The translations under genes and the position numbers were made by a program. The notes beneath the pieces are model-generated. The model had not been told where the DNA came from. It searched no databases and saw only the letters and a program-made list of their open reading frames with translations. 34,493 nt of DNA from Candidatus Gemmiger faecavium. GTDB taxonomy: Bacteria; Bacillota; Clostridia; Oscillospirales; Ruminococcaceae. Below, one piece after another: positions 25,068 through 34,217 of the stretch (position 1 is the stretch's first letter; each line of letters begins with the position of its first letter). Location: positions 1 through 34,493 of the forward strand of contig DXFO01000008.1 of assembly GCA_019114415.1 (NCBI GenBank). The letters run 5' to 3'.

Positions 25068-28000
25068 GCTTTGCGCCTCCTTTCTTTTGTCTGGTTTTGA
25101 CTTTCCCGGTTTCGTCGGGACGCTGCACTTCAAAGGGGTCGCTGTCAATCAGGGCGGCGCGCTCCCCTTCCCCGTCGGCGTGACGGCAGACGGCGCGGTA
25201 ATCACACCAGACGCAGGGGGTGGCGCTGCCGGGGCAGAGAGGTTCGGCTGCGATCCTGCCCGCATAAAGGTTGTCCGCCATGCGCAGCAGCAGGTCATCC
25301 AGATGGTCCCGGATACGGCCCAGCTTTTCGGCGTCGGCCAGGCGGGCGCGGGAGGCCGCCGAGACCTTGCCGCTGCTGGCCAGATAGGTCAGCGGCGAGT
25401 AGGAACCGGTGCCCTTGGTATCCATGGCACGGTAGACGCTCTCTTCGTCGAGAAGGAGGCCTTCCATGGGGTAGTCCTGAGGGGCGTTGTCCTCGCCGTC
25501 CGGACGGGGCTGGGTCTTGGGCGGCGGGTCGGCCATGAGGTACTCTACCCCCGCGGCACGCAGTTCGCCCTCTTTGTGTCCGCCCAGCTGTTCGGCCAGG
25601 GCGGAACCGTTGCGTTCCAGCGTAAACAGGTACATGAGCATCTGGCAGTCCAGACCGTAATAGACCTCCCGCAGGTCAAACTTTTTGGTGCCGGTCTTGT
25701 AGTCCACTACCCGGAGATAAGTAGTCTCCCCCAGGGTCATGGCATCCACACGGTCCACAGTCCCCACCACCCGCACCGTGTGGCCCTTTTCATCCGACAG
25801 TTCCACCGGCGGCACGCTTGGTGCGTCGGGGTCGTCCGGGTCGGGGCGGTCATCGATGCGCAGCTCAAAGGCCACCGGGTGAAATCCCGACTGGCGCATA
25901 TCCCGCTGCATGAAGGCCAGCAGATTCTTGAGGTTGCGGGCGATGCGCTCGATGAGATATTGCATCCGCACCCCTGCGCCGGGGAGGTTTGCGTCAGCGT
26001 ATTCTTTGACCAGGGTGTCCACCAGTTCCCCAATGCCCGCCTCGTCCAGTTCGAGAAACGCCTTGCCGGTACGGCGCAGAGCGTTTTCCAGCACCCAGTG
26101 GGTCAGGGTGCCGCTGATATTGGGGGCCAGCTCCGCTTTCTGGCGGGGTTTGGCCCGCAAAACGTATTCCATGAAATAGCCGAAGGGGCAGACCGCATAC
26201 CGCTCAAACCGGGTGGGGCTGACGCGGATGCTGCGGCCGAGAAGCTGTTCCAGCGCCTCGGTGTCCTCCACTTTGGCAGGGTCGCGGCGGGCGGCACGTT
26301 CCACGGCTGCAAAACCGGGTGCGGCGGCGGGGGTGTTTTCCACCGCCTGCAGGGCCGCGTAGACAGCGGCCCGCCGGGGCGTCTGCTGCTGCCACAATCC
26401 CCCCAGCAGGTCAAGGGCCGCGGCGGGAGTGGCCGCCAGGTCACGGGGGTCAGGCTCTACAGGCGGGACCTGCATCAATTCCAGCACCGGGGCCAGGGCC
26501 GCCGATACCGGCAGTCCCGCCGCGCCGCCGGGCCAGGACAGCCAGACAAACCGCCGGGCAGCGGTCAGGGCCTTATAAAAGCAGACCTGCTCCCGGATGA
26601 CGCGGTTTTCAAAGCAGTCGGGCAGTTCTGCCCCCTGGGCGATCATGGCGTCACGGTCGGCATGGGTCAGGAGGCCGGTATCCCCCGGCGTCTGGGGGAA
26701 CTCGCCTTCGGCCAGGCCAAGGATGAAGCAGGCGTCGGTCTCGGGCAGGCGCATACGGCCCGCCGTGGTGAAGATGACGCTGTCCATGCTCTGGGGGATA
26801 TGCCCCATGTCGGTGGTGCGCAAAAGCAGGGTGAACAGTTCGTCGTAGGCGGCGGGGGTCAGCACTTCCCCATCGCTGCCCAGCAGACGGACCATCTGGT
26901 CCAGCAGACCCATGACCACGTTCCACTCCCGGAGAGCTTCGTCTGCGGCGGGGAGTTCTCCCCCGTCCCGCAGGGTCTTGGCAAGAGCTTCCAGGGCATC
27001 CTCCGCCCCGAGAGATTGCAGGAACCCGTAGATATGTCGGGTCAGGGCCGTCACGTCGGCCCCCCGGGCACCATTGACAAAGCGGGTGATGCGGCTAACG
27101 AGGAAATCCCTGGCCTGTTCGGCCAGAGCCAGCTCCTGGCGCTCCTGCTCCCCCATACGGTCGGTGTAGCCCGCCGGGTTGCGGGTGAAGGGTGCGCGCC
27201 AGTCGGCGGCGGAGAGCGTCCAGGTATAGGCGTAGTTTTCCAGGGCACACTGGGATTCCTGAGAAAGAGAGGTCAGACCCGTCTTGAGCAGGCGCAGCAC
27301 CGCCGTGGTGGAAAGGCCGCCCCGCAAAAGATCCAGCGCCGCATGGACCGCCCGGGCGGGGGCGGTGTTTTCCGGCGTGGTGGGTTCGTCACAGAAGAGA
27401 GGAATATCCGCCAGACGGAACTCATACCGCAGAGCGGGCAGGTAGTCGGGGGCGTTGCGGCAGATGACCGCCATGCGCCGGTACGGCACGCCCTGTCTGG
27501 CGCAGCGGCGGACGGCGGCAGCCACCGCCTTGGCTTCCTCCTGGCGGCTGTCGGCGGCAAAATAAGTAAGTTCGGGCTTTGTCGGGTCAACGGCACACTG
27601 GGGCGTGTAGGTGGGGTCGGCCAAAAGCAGGGAGAGTTCCGCCAGGGCCGGGGCGTCGGCGTGGCGGGGATCGTCGGTGAGCGTCTCGGTATGGCAGGGC
27701 ACGGCGGCGCGCTCGGCCATTTGCCGCAGCTGGGCCGCTACCCGTTTGGCGCCCGAAAAGACGCCCATGCCCCCGGTGGTATCCTGAATGCCGTCACAGC
27801 ACAGGGCGACGGTCACGTCGGCCACGGGGAGCACAGCCTCCAGCATGGCCCGCTTGGAGGCATTGAAGGTATCAAATTCATCAATGTACACGCTGCGCCC
27901 GGCAAAGAACTCCGGTTCCAGCTTTTTGGCGGCCAGCTCCACCCGGTCGCCGGGGTCCATGCCCGTCCCGGCCAGAAGCCCCTCGTAGGCACCGTAGATC

Positions 28001-28464
28001 AGTGCCAGTTCCCCCAGCTTGTCACGGTCGGCACCCGGCGCGCGGGCATAGTTTGCCAGCATTTCGGGCGTGACCCCCGCGCTTTTCAGCTCACTGATGG
28101 TCTGGGCCGCTTTCTCGCAGAAGGCTGCACTCTGGCGCTGGCGGCTGTAATACACCACCTTGTCCAGCAGCGAATCCAGCGCACGGCGTACCAGCACCGC
28201 CCGTCCGGCCTCGTCCAGCGTGGGGACCGCCGCGCCGCCGTAGCGGCGGAGCAGCGTCTCGGCCAGGGAGGTAAAGGAATAGCTCTCCACATAACCGGAG
28301 AGGGTATCCCCCAGCAGGCGGTAGAGAGCGCCCTCGGTGGAGGAAGTGAACTGCTCGGGTACGATGAGGATGCTGCGGCGGCCAGCCTGGGCCTCGGCTC
28401 TCAGCGTCTGCATCAGCCGGGTGGACTTGCCGCTGCCGGAAGTTCCCAAAAGCAGGTTGAGCAT
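25060..28464 (-). CDS. addB: ATP-dependent helicase/nuclease subunit B (AddB)
   Basis: 1134 residues. Walker A GTSGSGKSTRL lies at residues 8-18. The middle is the inactive helicase-like region that recognises Chi. The C-terminal nuclease has RVVDYKTGTKKFDL. The cysteines of the iron-sulphur staple are present: CPFGYF before the nuclease and the C-x2-C-x5-C set (CVWCDYRAVC) after it, as in AddB. AAAGGAAA lies before the ATG. addA follows with an overlap, and spoIIR lies 133 bases upstream on the same strand. That gap holds no clear promoter; a GTGACA with a poor -10 near 28550 is the best candidate. Confidence 0.96.
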   Translation of the reverse strand: MLNLLLGTSGSGKSTRLMQTLRAEAQAGRRSILIVPEQFTSSTEGALYRLLGDTLSGYVESYSFTSLAETLLRRYGGAAVPTLDEAGRAVLVRRALDSLLDKVVYYSRQRQSAAFCEKAAQTISELKSAGVTPEMLANYARAPGADRDKLGELALIYGAYEGLLAGTGMDPGDRVELAAKKLEPEFFAGRSVYIDEFDTFNASKRAMLEAVLPVADVTVALCCDGIQDTTGGMGVFSGAKRVAAQLRQMAERAAVPCHTETLTDDPRHADAPALAELSLLLADPTYTPQCAVDPTKPELTYFAADSRQEEAKAVAAAVRRCARQGVPYRRMAVICRNAPDYLPALRYEFRLADIPLFCDEPTTPENTAPARAVHAALDLLRGGLSTTAVLRLLKTGLTSLSQESQCALENYAYTWTLSAADWRAPFTRNPAGYTDRMGEQERQELALAEQARDFLVSRITRFVNGARGADVTALTRHIYGFLQSLGAEDALEALAKTLRDGGELPAADEALREWNVVMGLLDQMVRLLGSDGEVLTPAAYDELFTLLLRTTDMGHIPQSMDSVIFTTAGRMRLPETDACFILGLAEGEFPQTPGDTGLLTHADRDAMIAQGAELPDCFENRVIREQVCFYKALTAARRFVWLSWPGGAAGLPVSAALAPVLELMQVPPVEPDPRDLAATPAAALDLLGGLWQQQTPRRAAVYAALQAVENTPAAAPGFAAVERAARRDPAKVEDTEALEQLLGRSIRVSPTRFERYAVCPFGYFMEYVLRAKPRQKAELAPNISGTLTHWVLENALRRTGKAFLELDEAGIGELVDTLVKEYADANLPGAGVRMQYLIERIARNLKNLLAFMQRDMRQSGFHPVAFELRIDDRPDPDDPDAPSVPPVELSDEKGHTVRVVGTVDRVDAMTLGETTYLRVVDYKTGTKKFDLREVYYGLDCQMLMYLFTLERNGSALAEQLGGHKEGELRAAGVEYLMADPPPKTQPRPDGEDNAPQDYPMEGLLLDEESVYRAMDTKGTGSYSPLTYLASSGKVSAASRARLADAEKLGRIRDHLDDLLLRMADNLYAGRIAAEPLCPGSATPCVWCDYRAVCRHADGEGERAALIDSDPFEVQRPDETGKVKTRQKKGGAKHG

Positions 28465-28597
28465 GTGGTTTTCCTTTCTGTTTTATCGTTCATTCGATGC
28501 TGCGGACACAGGCCGCGGAAAAGCTGGAAATTCTGTAAGAACCTCTGTTTTCTTATGTCACTCGCGCTTTTGCAGCCGGAATTTTGTGCCTTTGTTT

Positions 28598-29224
28598 TTA
28601 TGAGACCGCATTGGAAATGGTATCCGCCAGTTTCTTGGCACCGTCCAGCAGAGCGAAGCGGATCTCATATCCGCCGAACACCAAGGCATTTTCGGCGTCG
28701 TCCTCATACTGGGCGCCGCTGCTGCCGATGCACAGTTCCGGATACAGCACACAGAACCAGTTGTGGCCTTCCGCCTTGCCCAGTTCGATGCGCAGGGCGG
28801 TGTAGGTCCCGCCGGGCAGGCGGAAACTGCCGTAATCCCTGGCGGCGAACTCGGCCTGTTCCAGCCGGACGGCGACGGTCTGGGCGCTGCCCTCCCGGCG
28901 CAGGGTGTCCTCTGCCGTTTTTTGCAGGCGGCGCTGGGCGGTACGGACTGCCGCCACGGCGTCCGCCTTATCCGTTGCCCCGGACAGAATGTCGGGCATC
29001 TCGGCCAGGACGGCGTCCCGGACTTTCAGTTTGAGAAGCTGATCTTCAATGGTATCGCTATTGGCAAGGATATGCAGGCGCAGGGTGTCCGCACAGACGG
29101 CGGCGGATACCTGCTGGCGGTGCCAGAGCATCGCGGTAAGTACAACAGTCAAAACCAGCCCCAGAGCCACGCCGATCTCAACGGCGGCACGGCGGACGGG
29201 CAGGTGAAAAGCTGGATGTTTCAT
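28598..29224 (-). CDS. spoIIR: Stage II sporulation protein R
   Basis: 208 residues. An N-terminal helix (about 12-33, EIGVALGLVLTVVLTAML) exports or anchors the protein. The SpoIIR core follows with RLHILANSDTIEDQLLKLKV and, later, GSFRLPGGTYTALRIELG and NWFCVLYPELC, all diagnostic. In spore formers the protein is made in the forespore under sigma-F and signals across the septum to SpoIIGA, which activates pro-sigma-E. The start MKHPAFH has GGGAGGG five bases upstream; that ribosome site is buried in a long hairpin. It sits between ispE and addBA, which is not a sporulation locus. Possession of spoIIR alone does not show that the organism makes spores. Confidence 0.94.
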   Translation of the reverse strand: MKHPAFHLPVRRAAVEIGVALGLVLTVVLTAMLWHRQQVSAAVCADTLRLHILANSDTIEDQLLKLKVRDAVLAEMPDILSGATDKADAVAAVRTAQRRLQKTAEDTLRREGSAQTVAVRLEQAEFAARDYGSFRLPGGTYTALRIELGKAEGHNWFCVLYPELCIGSSGAQYEDDAENALVFGGYEIRFALLDGAKKLADTISNAVS

Positions 29225-29228
29225 AAAA

Positions 29229-29298
29229 CCCTCCCGGTCGAAACCTGTTCTGCCGCCGGGGTTTGGCGGCAAAGAGAGTATGGTCTCGACCCGGAGGG
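29229..29298 (-). promoter_or_regulatory. Long hairpin sequestering the spoIIR ribosome binding site
   Basis: On minus, CCCTCCGGGTCGAGACC and GGTTTCGACCGGGAGGG pair over 17 positions with two wobble/mismatch positions, enclosing a second hairpin GCCGCC/GGCGGC. The 3' arm contains the GGGAGGG ribosome site and is followed directly by TTTT and the ATG. It can act as a translation block, or as a weak terminator of ispE. Confidence 0.7.
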
Positions 29299-29316
29299 TC
29301 TATACACGGGATTGGA

Positions 29317-30213
29317 TCAGTTTTTGATCTTGAGCGGACGGCTGTAGATCACACGCGCACCGCCCAGGTCAGGCTTTGCCAGATACACCTTTTTATACTG
29401 TTTCTGGAGTTCGGTACGGGCGGCGCGGGCCTTGGCCTCGTCGTCAAAAACGCCAAACACCGCTGCCCCCGACCCGGTCATGAGGCTGGTGCAGGCCCCG
29501 GCCTTATCCAGAAGCGCCCGGATGGCAGGGGTCTCCTCGGCGCCGCTGCAATGTTCCAGCGCATTGCCCGCCGCACGGCAGACGGCCATCAGGTCTCCTG
29601 CGCGGATGGCGTCCTCCTGGGCCTGGCAGTCGGGATGGGTGGGGCTGCCCATGGTGTCGTACCGCTGGAAAGCCTCCGGCGTGGAGACGCCCACCGACGG
29701 CATGACCACCACGAACCAGCAGGGCGGGCAGGGCGGCAGAGCCTTGATGAAGTCCCCCACTCCCTGCACACGGCAGGTGCCGCCCATAAGTGCAAAGGGC
29801 ACATCGGCGCCGATGGTAGCGCCCAGGGCGCAGAGTTCGCTCATGGAAAGATGGGCGCCGTACAGTTCGTTCATGCCCACCAGCACACCGGCGGCGTCGG
29901 CGCTGCCCCCGGCCATGCCGGCCCGCACCGGGACCGTCTTGCGGATGGTGATGTCCACCCCGGCCAGCAGTCCCGTATAGTGGAAGAATGCCATGGCTGC
30001 CTTGACCGCGGTGTTTTTGTCATTGACCGGCACAAAGCTGCCGGGCATGCGGACATCCAGGGTATCGCTGCGGCGCAGGGTCAGCTGTTCCCGCAGGGTG
30101 ATGGCCTGCATGACCATATCAAGGTCGTGGTACCCGTTGGGCAACAGGCCCACAACGTCAAGGGAAAGGTTCAGCTTGGCGGGCGCGATGACCGTTACGC
30201 TCTGTTTCTGCAT
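29317..30213 (-). CDS. ispE: 4-diphosphocytidyl-2-C-methyl-D-erythritol kinase
   Basis: 298 residues. A GHMP kinase of the MEP isoprenoid pathway that phosphorylates CDP-ME at the 2-hydroxyl. N-terminal APAKLNLSLDVVGLLPNGYHDLD is the substrate motif, AGMAGGSADAAGVL is the ATP-binding glycine loop, and the C-terminal motif is LMTGSGAAVFGVF. GGGGAGGAA precedes the ATG. It lies 25 bases after the aminotransferase and just before the spoIIR hairpin. Confidence 0.96.
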   Translation of the reverse strand: MQKQSVTVIAPAKLNLSLDVVGLLPNGYHDLDMVMQAITLREQLTLRRSDTLDVRMPGSFVPVNDKNTAVKAAMAFFHYTGLLAGVDITIRKTVPVRAGMAGGSADAAGVLVGMNELYGAHLSMSELCALGATIGADVPFALMGGTCRVQGVGDFIKALPPCPPCWFVVVMPSVGVSTPEAFQRYDTMGSPTHPDCQAQEDAIRAGDLMAVCRAAGNALEHCSGAEETPAIRALLDKAGACTSLMTGSGAAVFGVFDDEAKARAARTELQKQYKKVYLAKPDLGGARVIYSRPLKIKN

Positions 30214-30238
30214 CGGTGGTTCCTCCCCAAAGGCTGGT

Positions 30239-31420
30239 TCACTGTTTGAGCCAGCCGTGTTCTTTCAAAAATGCACGCATCCGCTTGATGGCGGTCTCGA
30301 GGTATTCCACGCTGTAAGCGTAGCTGATGCGGGCGTAACCTTCGCCCGACGCGCCAAAGGCGTCGCCCGGAACGATGGCAACATGCTTTTCCTGCAAAAG
30401 CAGCTCACAGAAAGCGCTGCTGCTCAGCCCGGACACCTGCACGCTGGGGAACACATAGAACGCGCCCAGCGGCGTAAAGCAGTCCATGCCCATTTCATTC
30501 AGGGCCTTGACCAGAAAACGGCGGCGGCGGTTGTACTCGTCCCGCATTTTCTCGATCTGGTCGTCGCACTGGCGCAGGGCGGTGATGGCCGCGTACTGGC
30601 TGGTGGTAGGAGCCGACATGATGCAGCTCTGGTGGATCTTGGTCATGACCTTGATGATGGGCGCGGGGCCTACTGCGTAGCCCAGCCGCCAGCCGGTCAT
30701 GGCATAGGATTTGGAGAAGCCGTTGACCACGATGGTATGTTCCCGCATTCCGGGCAGCGAGGCAATGCTGACATGGCGCTCGGGGCCGTAGGTCAGTTCG
30801 GAATAGATCTCATCCGAAAGCACCAGAACATTGGTGCCGCGCAAAACCTCGGCGATGGCTTCCAAGTCGGCGCGCTCCATAACGCCGCCGGTGGGGTTAT
30901 TGGGGTACGGCAGGATCAGCAGCTTGGTTTTTGGGGTGATGGCCGCCCGCAGCTGCTCCGCCTTGAGGCGGAAGCCGTCCTCCGGCCGGGTGGCGATATG
31001 CACCGGGACGCCGCCCGTCAGTTCGGTGATGGGCTCATAGCAGACAAAGCAGGGTTCGGGGATGATGACCTCATCCCCCGGCTGCACCAGGGCACGGATG
31101 GCCATGTCAATGGCCTCGCTGCCGCCCACCGTGACAAGGACTTCGTCCTCGGGGTGATAGTGCAGATCAAAGCGGCGGTCGAGATACTTGCAGATCTCGT
31201 CCCGCAGTTCCTTCATACCCGCGTTGGCGGTGTAGCGGGTGCGCCCCTGCTGCAAGGTGCGGATGGCCGCGTCGCGCACGCTCCAGGGCGTCTTGAAGTC
31301 CGGCTCGCCCACGCCCAGAGAGATGCACTCGGGCATATCCGCCGCAAGGTCAAAAAATTTCCGTATCCCGGACGGGCGCATGGCCTTGGCCCGGGGGGAA
31401 ATCAAAGATTCGTAATCCAT
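30239..31420 (-). CDS. Class I/II PLP-dependent aminotransferase, AlaT/PatA-like
   Basis: 393 residues from the ATG at 31420. Fold type I features: GVGEPDF near 36-42, TANAGMKELR, NNPTGG at 174-179, SDEIY at 202-206, the PLP-binding lysine 237 in NGFSKSYAMTGWRLG, and a C-terminal arginine in YARISYAYS. The start overlaps the upstream stop as TGATG, which implies coupling; a GTG five codons earlier is possible but poorly placed. The Lrp-type regulator gene directly before it recalls the alaR-alaT pair of Bacillus subtilis, so an alanine-forming transaminase is a reasonable guess. Aromatic or acetyl-diaminopimelate activity is also possible. Sequence alone does not settle the substrate. Confidence 0.93.
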   Translation of the reverse strand: MDYESLISPRAKAMRPSGIRKFFDLAADMPECISLGVGEPDFKTPWSVRDAAIRTLQQGRTRYTANAGMKELRDEICKYLDRRFDLHYHPEDEVLVTVGGSEAIDMAIRALVQPGDEVIIPEPCFVCYEPITELTGGVPVHIATRPEDGFRLKAEQLRAAITPKTKLLILPYPNNPTGGVMERADLEAIAEVLRGTNVLVLSDEIYSELTYGPERHVSIASLPGMREHTIVVNGFSKSYAMTGWRLGYAVGPAPIIKVMTKIHQSCIMSAPTTSQYAAITALRQCDDQIEKMRDEYNRRRRFLVKALNEMGMDCFTPLGAFYVFPSVQVSGLSSSAFCELLLQEKHVAIVPGDAFGASGEGYARISYAYSVEYLETAIKRMRAFLKEHGWLKQ

Positions 31421-31908
31421 CACAGCACGGTACACTCTCTTTCATCGATCTCATCGTCCTGGAACAGGACGCCGCCGCGCTTGTACGGGCGCAGCACAAA
31501 GCTGGTGGCCGTGGACAGAACGTCGTCCAGCGGGGAGAGCCGCATGGCCACAAAAAGGGCGATCTGCTGGAAGCTGTGGCCCTTGATGGTGACAAGCAGG
31601 TCGTAGCCGCCGCTCATGAGCATGACGCCGTCGACCTCCTCAAAGGCCGCGATGGTGGAGGCGATCTCCTCAAAGCCGCGGTCCTTGCGGGGAGACACGT
31701 GCAGTTCGATCACGGCCTCCACCTGATTGACACCGGCTCTTTCCCAGTCCACCAGCGCCTGGTAACCGCGGATGTATCCCTTTTCCTTGGCTTCGTCCAT
31801 CAGGGCGGCGGCCTCGGCGGCGGGGACGTCCATCATCGCAGCGATATCCTCCAGCGGAAGGCGTGCGTTTTTCTCCAGAATATGCAGCAATTCTTCCATC
31901 TTTTCCAT
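31420..31908 (-). CDS. Lrp/AsnC-family regulator
   Basis: 162 residues. An N-terminal winged helix-turn-helix (about 1-60, EELLHILEKNARLPLEDIA then AAALMDEAKEKGYIRGY) is joined to the effector-binding RAM domain (about 70-150, VEAVIELHVSPRKDRGFEEI, DVLSTATSFV). Family members are amino-acid-responsive regulators. AAGGAG lies seven bases before the ATG at 31908; 66 additional in-frame codons upstream include the promoter and are not used. It overlaps the aminotransferase, so it probably regulates its own operon. Confidence 0.92.
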   Translation of the reverse strand: MEKMEELLHILEKNARLPLEDIAAMMDVPAAEAAALMDEAKEKGYIRGYQALVDWERAGVNQVEAVIELHVSPRKDRGFEEIASTIAAFEEVDGVMLMSGGYDLLVTIKGHSFQQIALFVAMRLSPLDDVLSTATSFVLRPYKRGGVLFQDDEIDERECTVL

Positions 31909-31975
31909 AACTCGCTCCTTTCCCGCCCCGGACCGCAATGCCGGCAGGGCGCGTGCCAAAACAGATTTTTCTGTC

Positions 31976-31984
31976 ATTATAGCA
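31976..31984 (-). promoter_or_regulatory. Extended -10 promoter of the Lrp-aminotransferase operon
   Basis: TGCTATAAT on minus, about 67 bases before the ATG at 31908; the -35 region is weak. Confidence 0.65.
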
Positions 31985-32076
31985 TATCGGCCCGGGGTTT
32001 GCATCCCTTTTTCCTGTGCAGTTGGCGCTTTGACACTATAAATTCCTGTACAGCGGTATCCAAACGGAGAGAAATC

Positions 32077-32085
32077 TGTTATAAT
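32077..32085 (+). promoter_or_regulatory. Extended -10 promoter of the ACT-PFL operon
   Basis: TGTTATAAT on plus, 47 bases before the ATG at 32133, again without a good -35. A second possible site, TTTGACACTATAAA near 32030, has no correct spacing. Confidence 0.65.
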
Positions 32086-32132
32086 GGCAGTGTTCGCAAT
32101 ACCCAATATATCTGGGATGGGGGATATTTATT

Positions 32133-32402
32133 ATGAAAGCAGTCATCACCGTCATCGGCCACGATACTGTCGGCGTTGTCGCCAAAGTCGGCACCGTGTG
32201 CGCCGATCTGAACATCAACATTGAGGATGTGACCCAGAGCATCATGCAGGAAATGTTCTGCATGATCATGCTGGTGGACCTGACCAAGGCAAACGTTCCG
32301 CAGGACGCCGTCCGCGCCCGTTTTGACGAGCTGGGCAAGGAAATGAAAATGCAGGTCACACTGACGCGTCAGGAAGTCTTTGACGCCATGCACAAAATCT
32401 GA
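32133..32402 (+). CDS. ACT domain-containing protein (UPF0237 type)
   Basis: 89 residues forming one ACT domain: [19 protein letters not shown] (first strand and glycine turn), then [13 protein letters not shown], and [12 protein letters not shown] domains bind small ligands, mostly amino acids. GGGGGA precedes the ATG. The PFL-family gene follows after 17 bases; this two-gene pair is common across Firmicutes, so a joint role is likely, but none has been established to my knowledge. Confidence 0.93.
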   Translation: MKAVITVIGHDTVGVVAKVGTVCADLNINIEDVTQSIMQEMFCMIMLVDLTKANVPQDAVRARFDELGKEMKMQVTLTRQEVFDAMHKI

Positions 32403-32419
32403 CGGAGGGGTTTGCAAAC

Positions 32420-33787
32420 ATGCGGATACTGAACAGCGGCGATATTATGGAAACCATCGAGATGCTGACGAGCGAGAACCTCGACGTCCGCACCGTCACG
32501 ATGGGCATCAGCCTGCTCGACTGCATTGACCCCGACGGCAAGGCAGCCTGCGAAAAAATTTACAACAAGATCGTTTCCCGCGCCAGGAACCTGGTTCCCG
32601 TGGTCGACGCCATCAGCGCCGAGTACGGCATTCCCATTGTCAACAAGCGCATCAGCGTGACGCCCATCTCCATGCTTCTGGGCGCTGCCCCCGATGCCGA
32701 TCCCGTGGACTACGCCAAAGCCCTGGATGCCGCCGCCAAAACAGTGGGCGTCAACTTCATCGGCGGTTTCGGCGCGCTGGTACACAAGGGCTTTTCGGCG
32801 GGCGACAAGCGCCTGATCGAAAGCATTCCCCGCGCTCTGGCCGAGACCGAGATCGTCTGTTCCAGCATCAACGTGGGCTCCACCAAGTCCGGCATCAACA
32901 TGGATGCGGTGCGCATGATGGGCCAGGTGGTCCGCAAGACCGCCGAGCTGACCCAGGACAACATGTGCATGGGCGACGCCAAGCTGGTGGTCTTCTGCAA
33001 TGCGCCGGAGGACAACCCCTTCATGGCGGGTGCCTTCCATGGTCCCGGTGAACCCGACTGCGAGATCCACGTGGGTGTTTCCGGCCCCGGCGCTGTGCGT
33101 GCTGCCCTGGCCAAGCTGCCCAAGGACGCCCCCATGGACGAAGTGGCGGAACTGGTCAAGCGCACCGCCTTCAAGATCACCCGTCTGGGCCAGCTGGTGG
33201 CCAACCTGGCCAGTGAGCGGCTGGGCGTGCCGGCGGGCATCATCGACCTGTCGCTGGCGCCCACCCCGGCCATCGGCGACAGCGTGGCCAACATCCTGGA
33301 GGAGATGGGCCTGGAAAGCTGCGGCTGCTGCGGCACCACCGCCTGCCTGGCCCTGCTGAACGACGCGGTCAAAAAGGGCGGCGTGATGGCCTCCAACCAC
33401 GTGGGCGGCCTGTCCGGCGCTTTCATCCCCGTGAGCGAGGACGACGGCATGATCCAGGCCGTGCGCCGGGGCAGCCTGTGCATGGAGAAGCTGGAAGCCA
33501 TGACCGCCGTTTGCAGCGTGGGCATCGACATGGTGGTCATCCCCGGCGACACCCCCGCCGAGGTCATCAGCGCCCTGATCGCCGACGAGGCGGCCATCGG
33601 CATGGTGAACAGCAAGACCACCGCCGTGCGGGTCATCCCCGCCATCGGCCGCTCCGCCGGCGAGGAGCTGGACTTCGGCGGCCTTTTGGGCTACGCGCCC
33701 ATCCTGCCCATCAGCACTTACAGCCCCAAGGTGTTCATCGACCGGGGCGGGCGCATCCCCGCCCCCATGCAGGCGCTGAAGAACTGA
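32420..33787 (+). CDS. PFL family protein (UPF0210/DUF711)
   Basis: 455 residues, full length. The start [20 protein letters not shown] and internal [25 protein letters not shown] and [18 protein letters not shown] are typical of the UPF0210/DUF711 family, which is distantly related to pyruvate formate-lyase-type folds. The set [16 protein letters not shown] is cysteine-rich. There is no glycyl-radical motif visible, so catalytic function is open. GGAGGGG lies ten bases before the ATG. It is co-transcribed with the ACT gene. The second half is much richer in C/G third positions than the first. Confidence 0.93.
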   Translation: MRILNSGDIMETIEMLTSENLDVRTVTMGISLLDCIDPDGKAACEKIYNKIVSRARNLVPVVDAISAEYGIPIVNKRISVTPISMLLGAAPDADPVDYAKALDAAAKTVGVNFIGGFGALVHKGFSAGDKRLIESIPRALAETEIVCSSINVGSTKSGINMDAVRMMGQVVRKTAELTQDNMCMGDAKLVVFCNAPEDNPFMAGAFHGPGEPDCEIHVGVSGPGAVRAALAKLPKDAPMDEVAELVKRTAFKITRLGQLVANLASERLGVPAGIIDLSLAPTPAIGDSVANILEEMGLESCGCCGTTACLALLNDAVKKGGVMASNHVGGLSGAFIPVSEDDGMIQAVRRGSLCMEKLEAMTAVCSVGIDMVVIPGDTPAEVISALIADEAAIGMVNSKTTAVRVIPAIGRSAGEELDFGGLLGYAPILPISTYSPKVFIDRGGRIPAPMQALKN

Positions 33788-33812
33788 CCGCGGCGGAAAG
33801 GCGGGACGGCAA

Positions 33813-34208
33813 ATGAAAAAACAGGACTGGGCCGCCCTGGCTGCCGTGGCGGCGCTCTACGCGGCGCTGCACTTCGCGGGCTTCGGCTGCCCCATCAAGG
33901 CCGTCACCGGCGTCTCCTGCGCCGGCTGCGGCATGACCCGCGCCTGGCTGGCGGCGCTGTCCGGCGACCTTTCGGCGGCCTTCGCCTATCACCCGCTGTT
34001 CTGGGTGGTGCCGCTCGCCGCGCTGGTGTTTCTGTTCCGGCGGCGGCTGCCCCGTCGCCTGTTCACCGCCCTGCTGTGGGCGGCGGCCCTCGCCTTTGTG
34101 GCGGTGTACGCCGTGCGGCTGGCGGACCCCCGCGACCCCGTGGTGGTGTTTGCCCCCGAGGAGGGCCTGCTCTATCGTATTTTACGGCTCTTGCCGTTCA
34201 GAAAGTGA
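33813..34208 (+). CDS. DUF2752 membrane protein
   Basis: 131 residues with about three hydrophobic helices (7-24, 62-76, 85-103). The DUF2752 signature is clear: GCPIKAVTGVSCAGCGMTRA, with cysteines at 26, 36 and 39, then GDLSAAFAYHPLF. The family is uncharacterised. The ribosome site is AAAGGCGGG. It begins 25 bases after the PFL stop and is followed by the zinc-ribbon gene after ten bases, an association common for DUF2752. Confidence 0.9.
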   Translation: MKKQDWAALAAVAALYAALHFAGFGCPIKAVTGVSCAGCGMTRAWLAALSGDLSAAFAYHPLFWVVPLAALVFLFRRRLPRRLFTALLWAAALAFVAVYAVRLADPRDPVVVFAPEEGLLYRILRLLPFRK

Positions 34209-34217
34209 GGAATGACC

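Noticed and set aside
25066..29034. A plus-strand open frame of 1322 codons opposite addB and spoIIR
   Set aside because: It is the antisense shadow of GC-rich codons. The minus strand has the complete AddB motifs, and the plus frame has no ribosome site or family motif.
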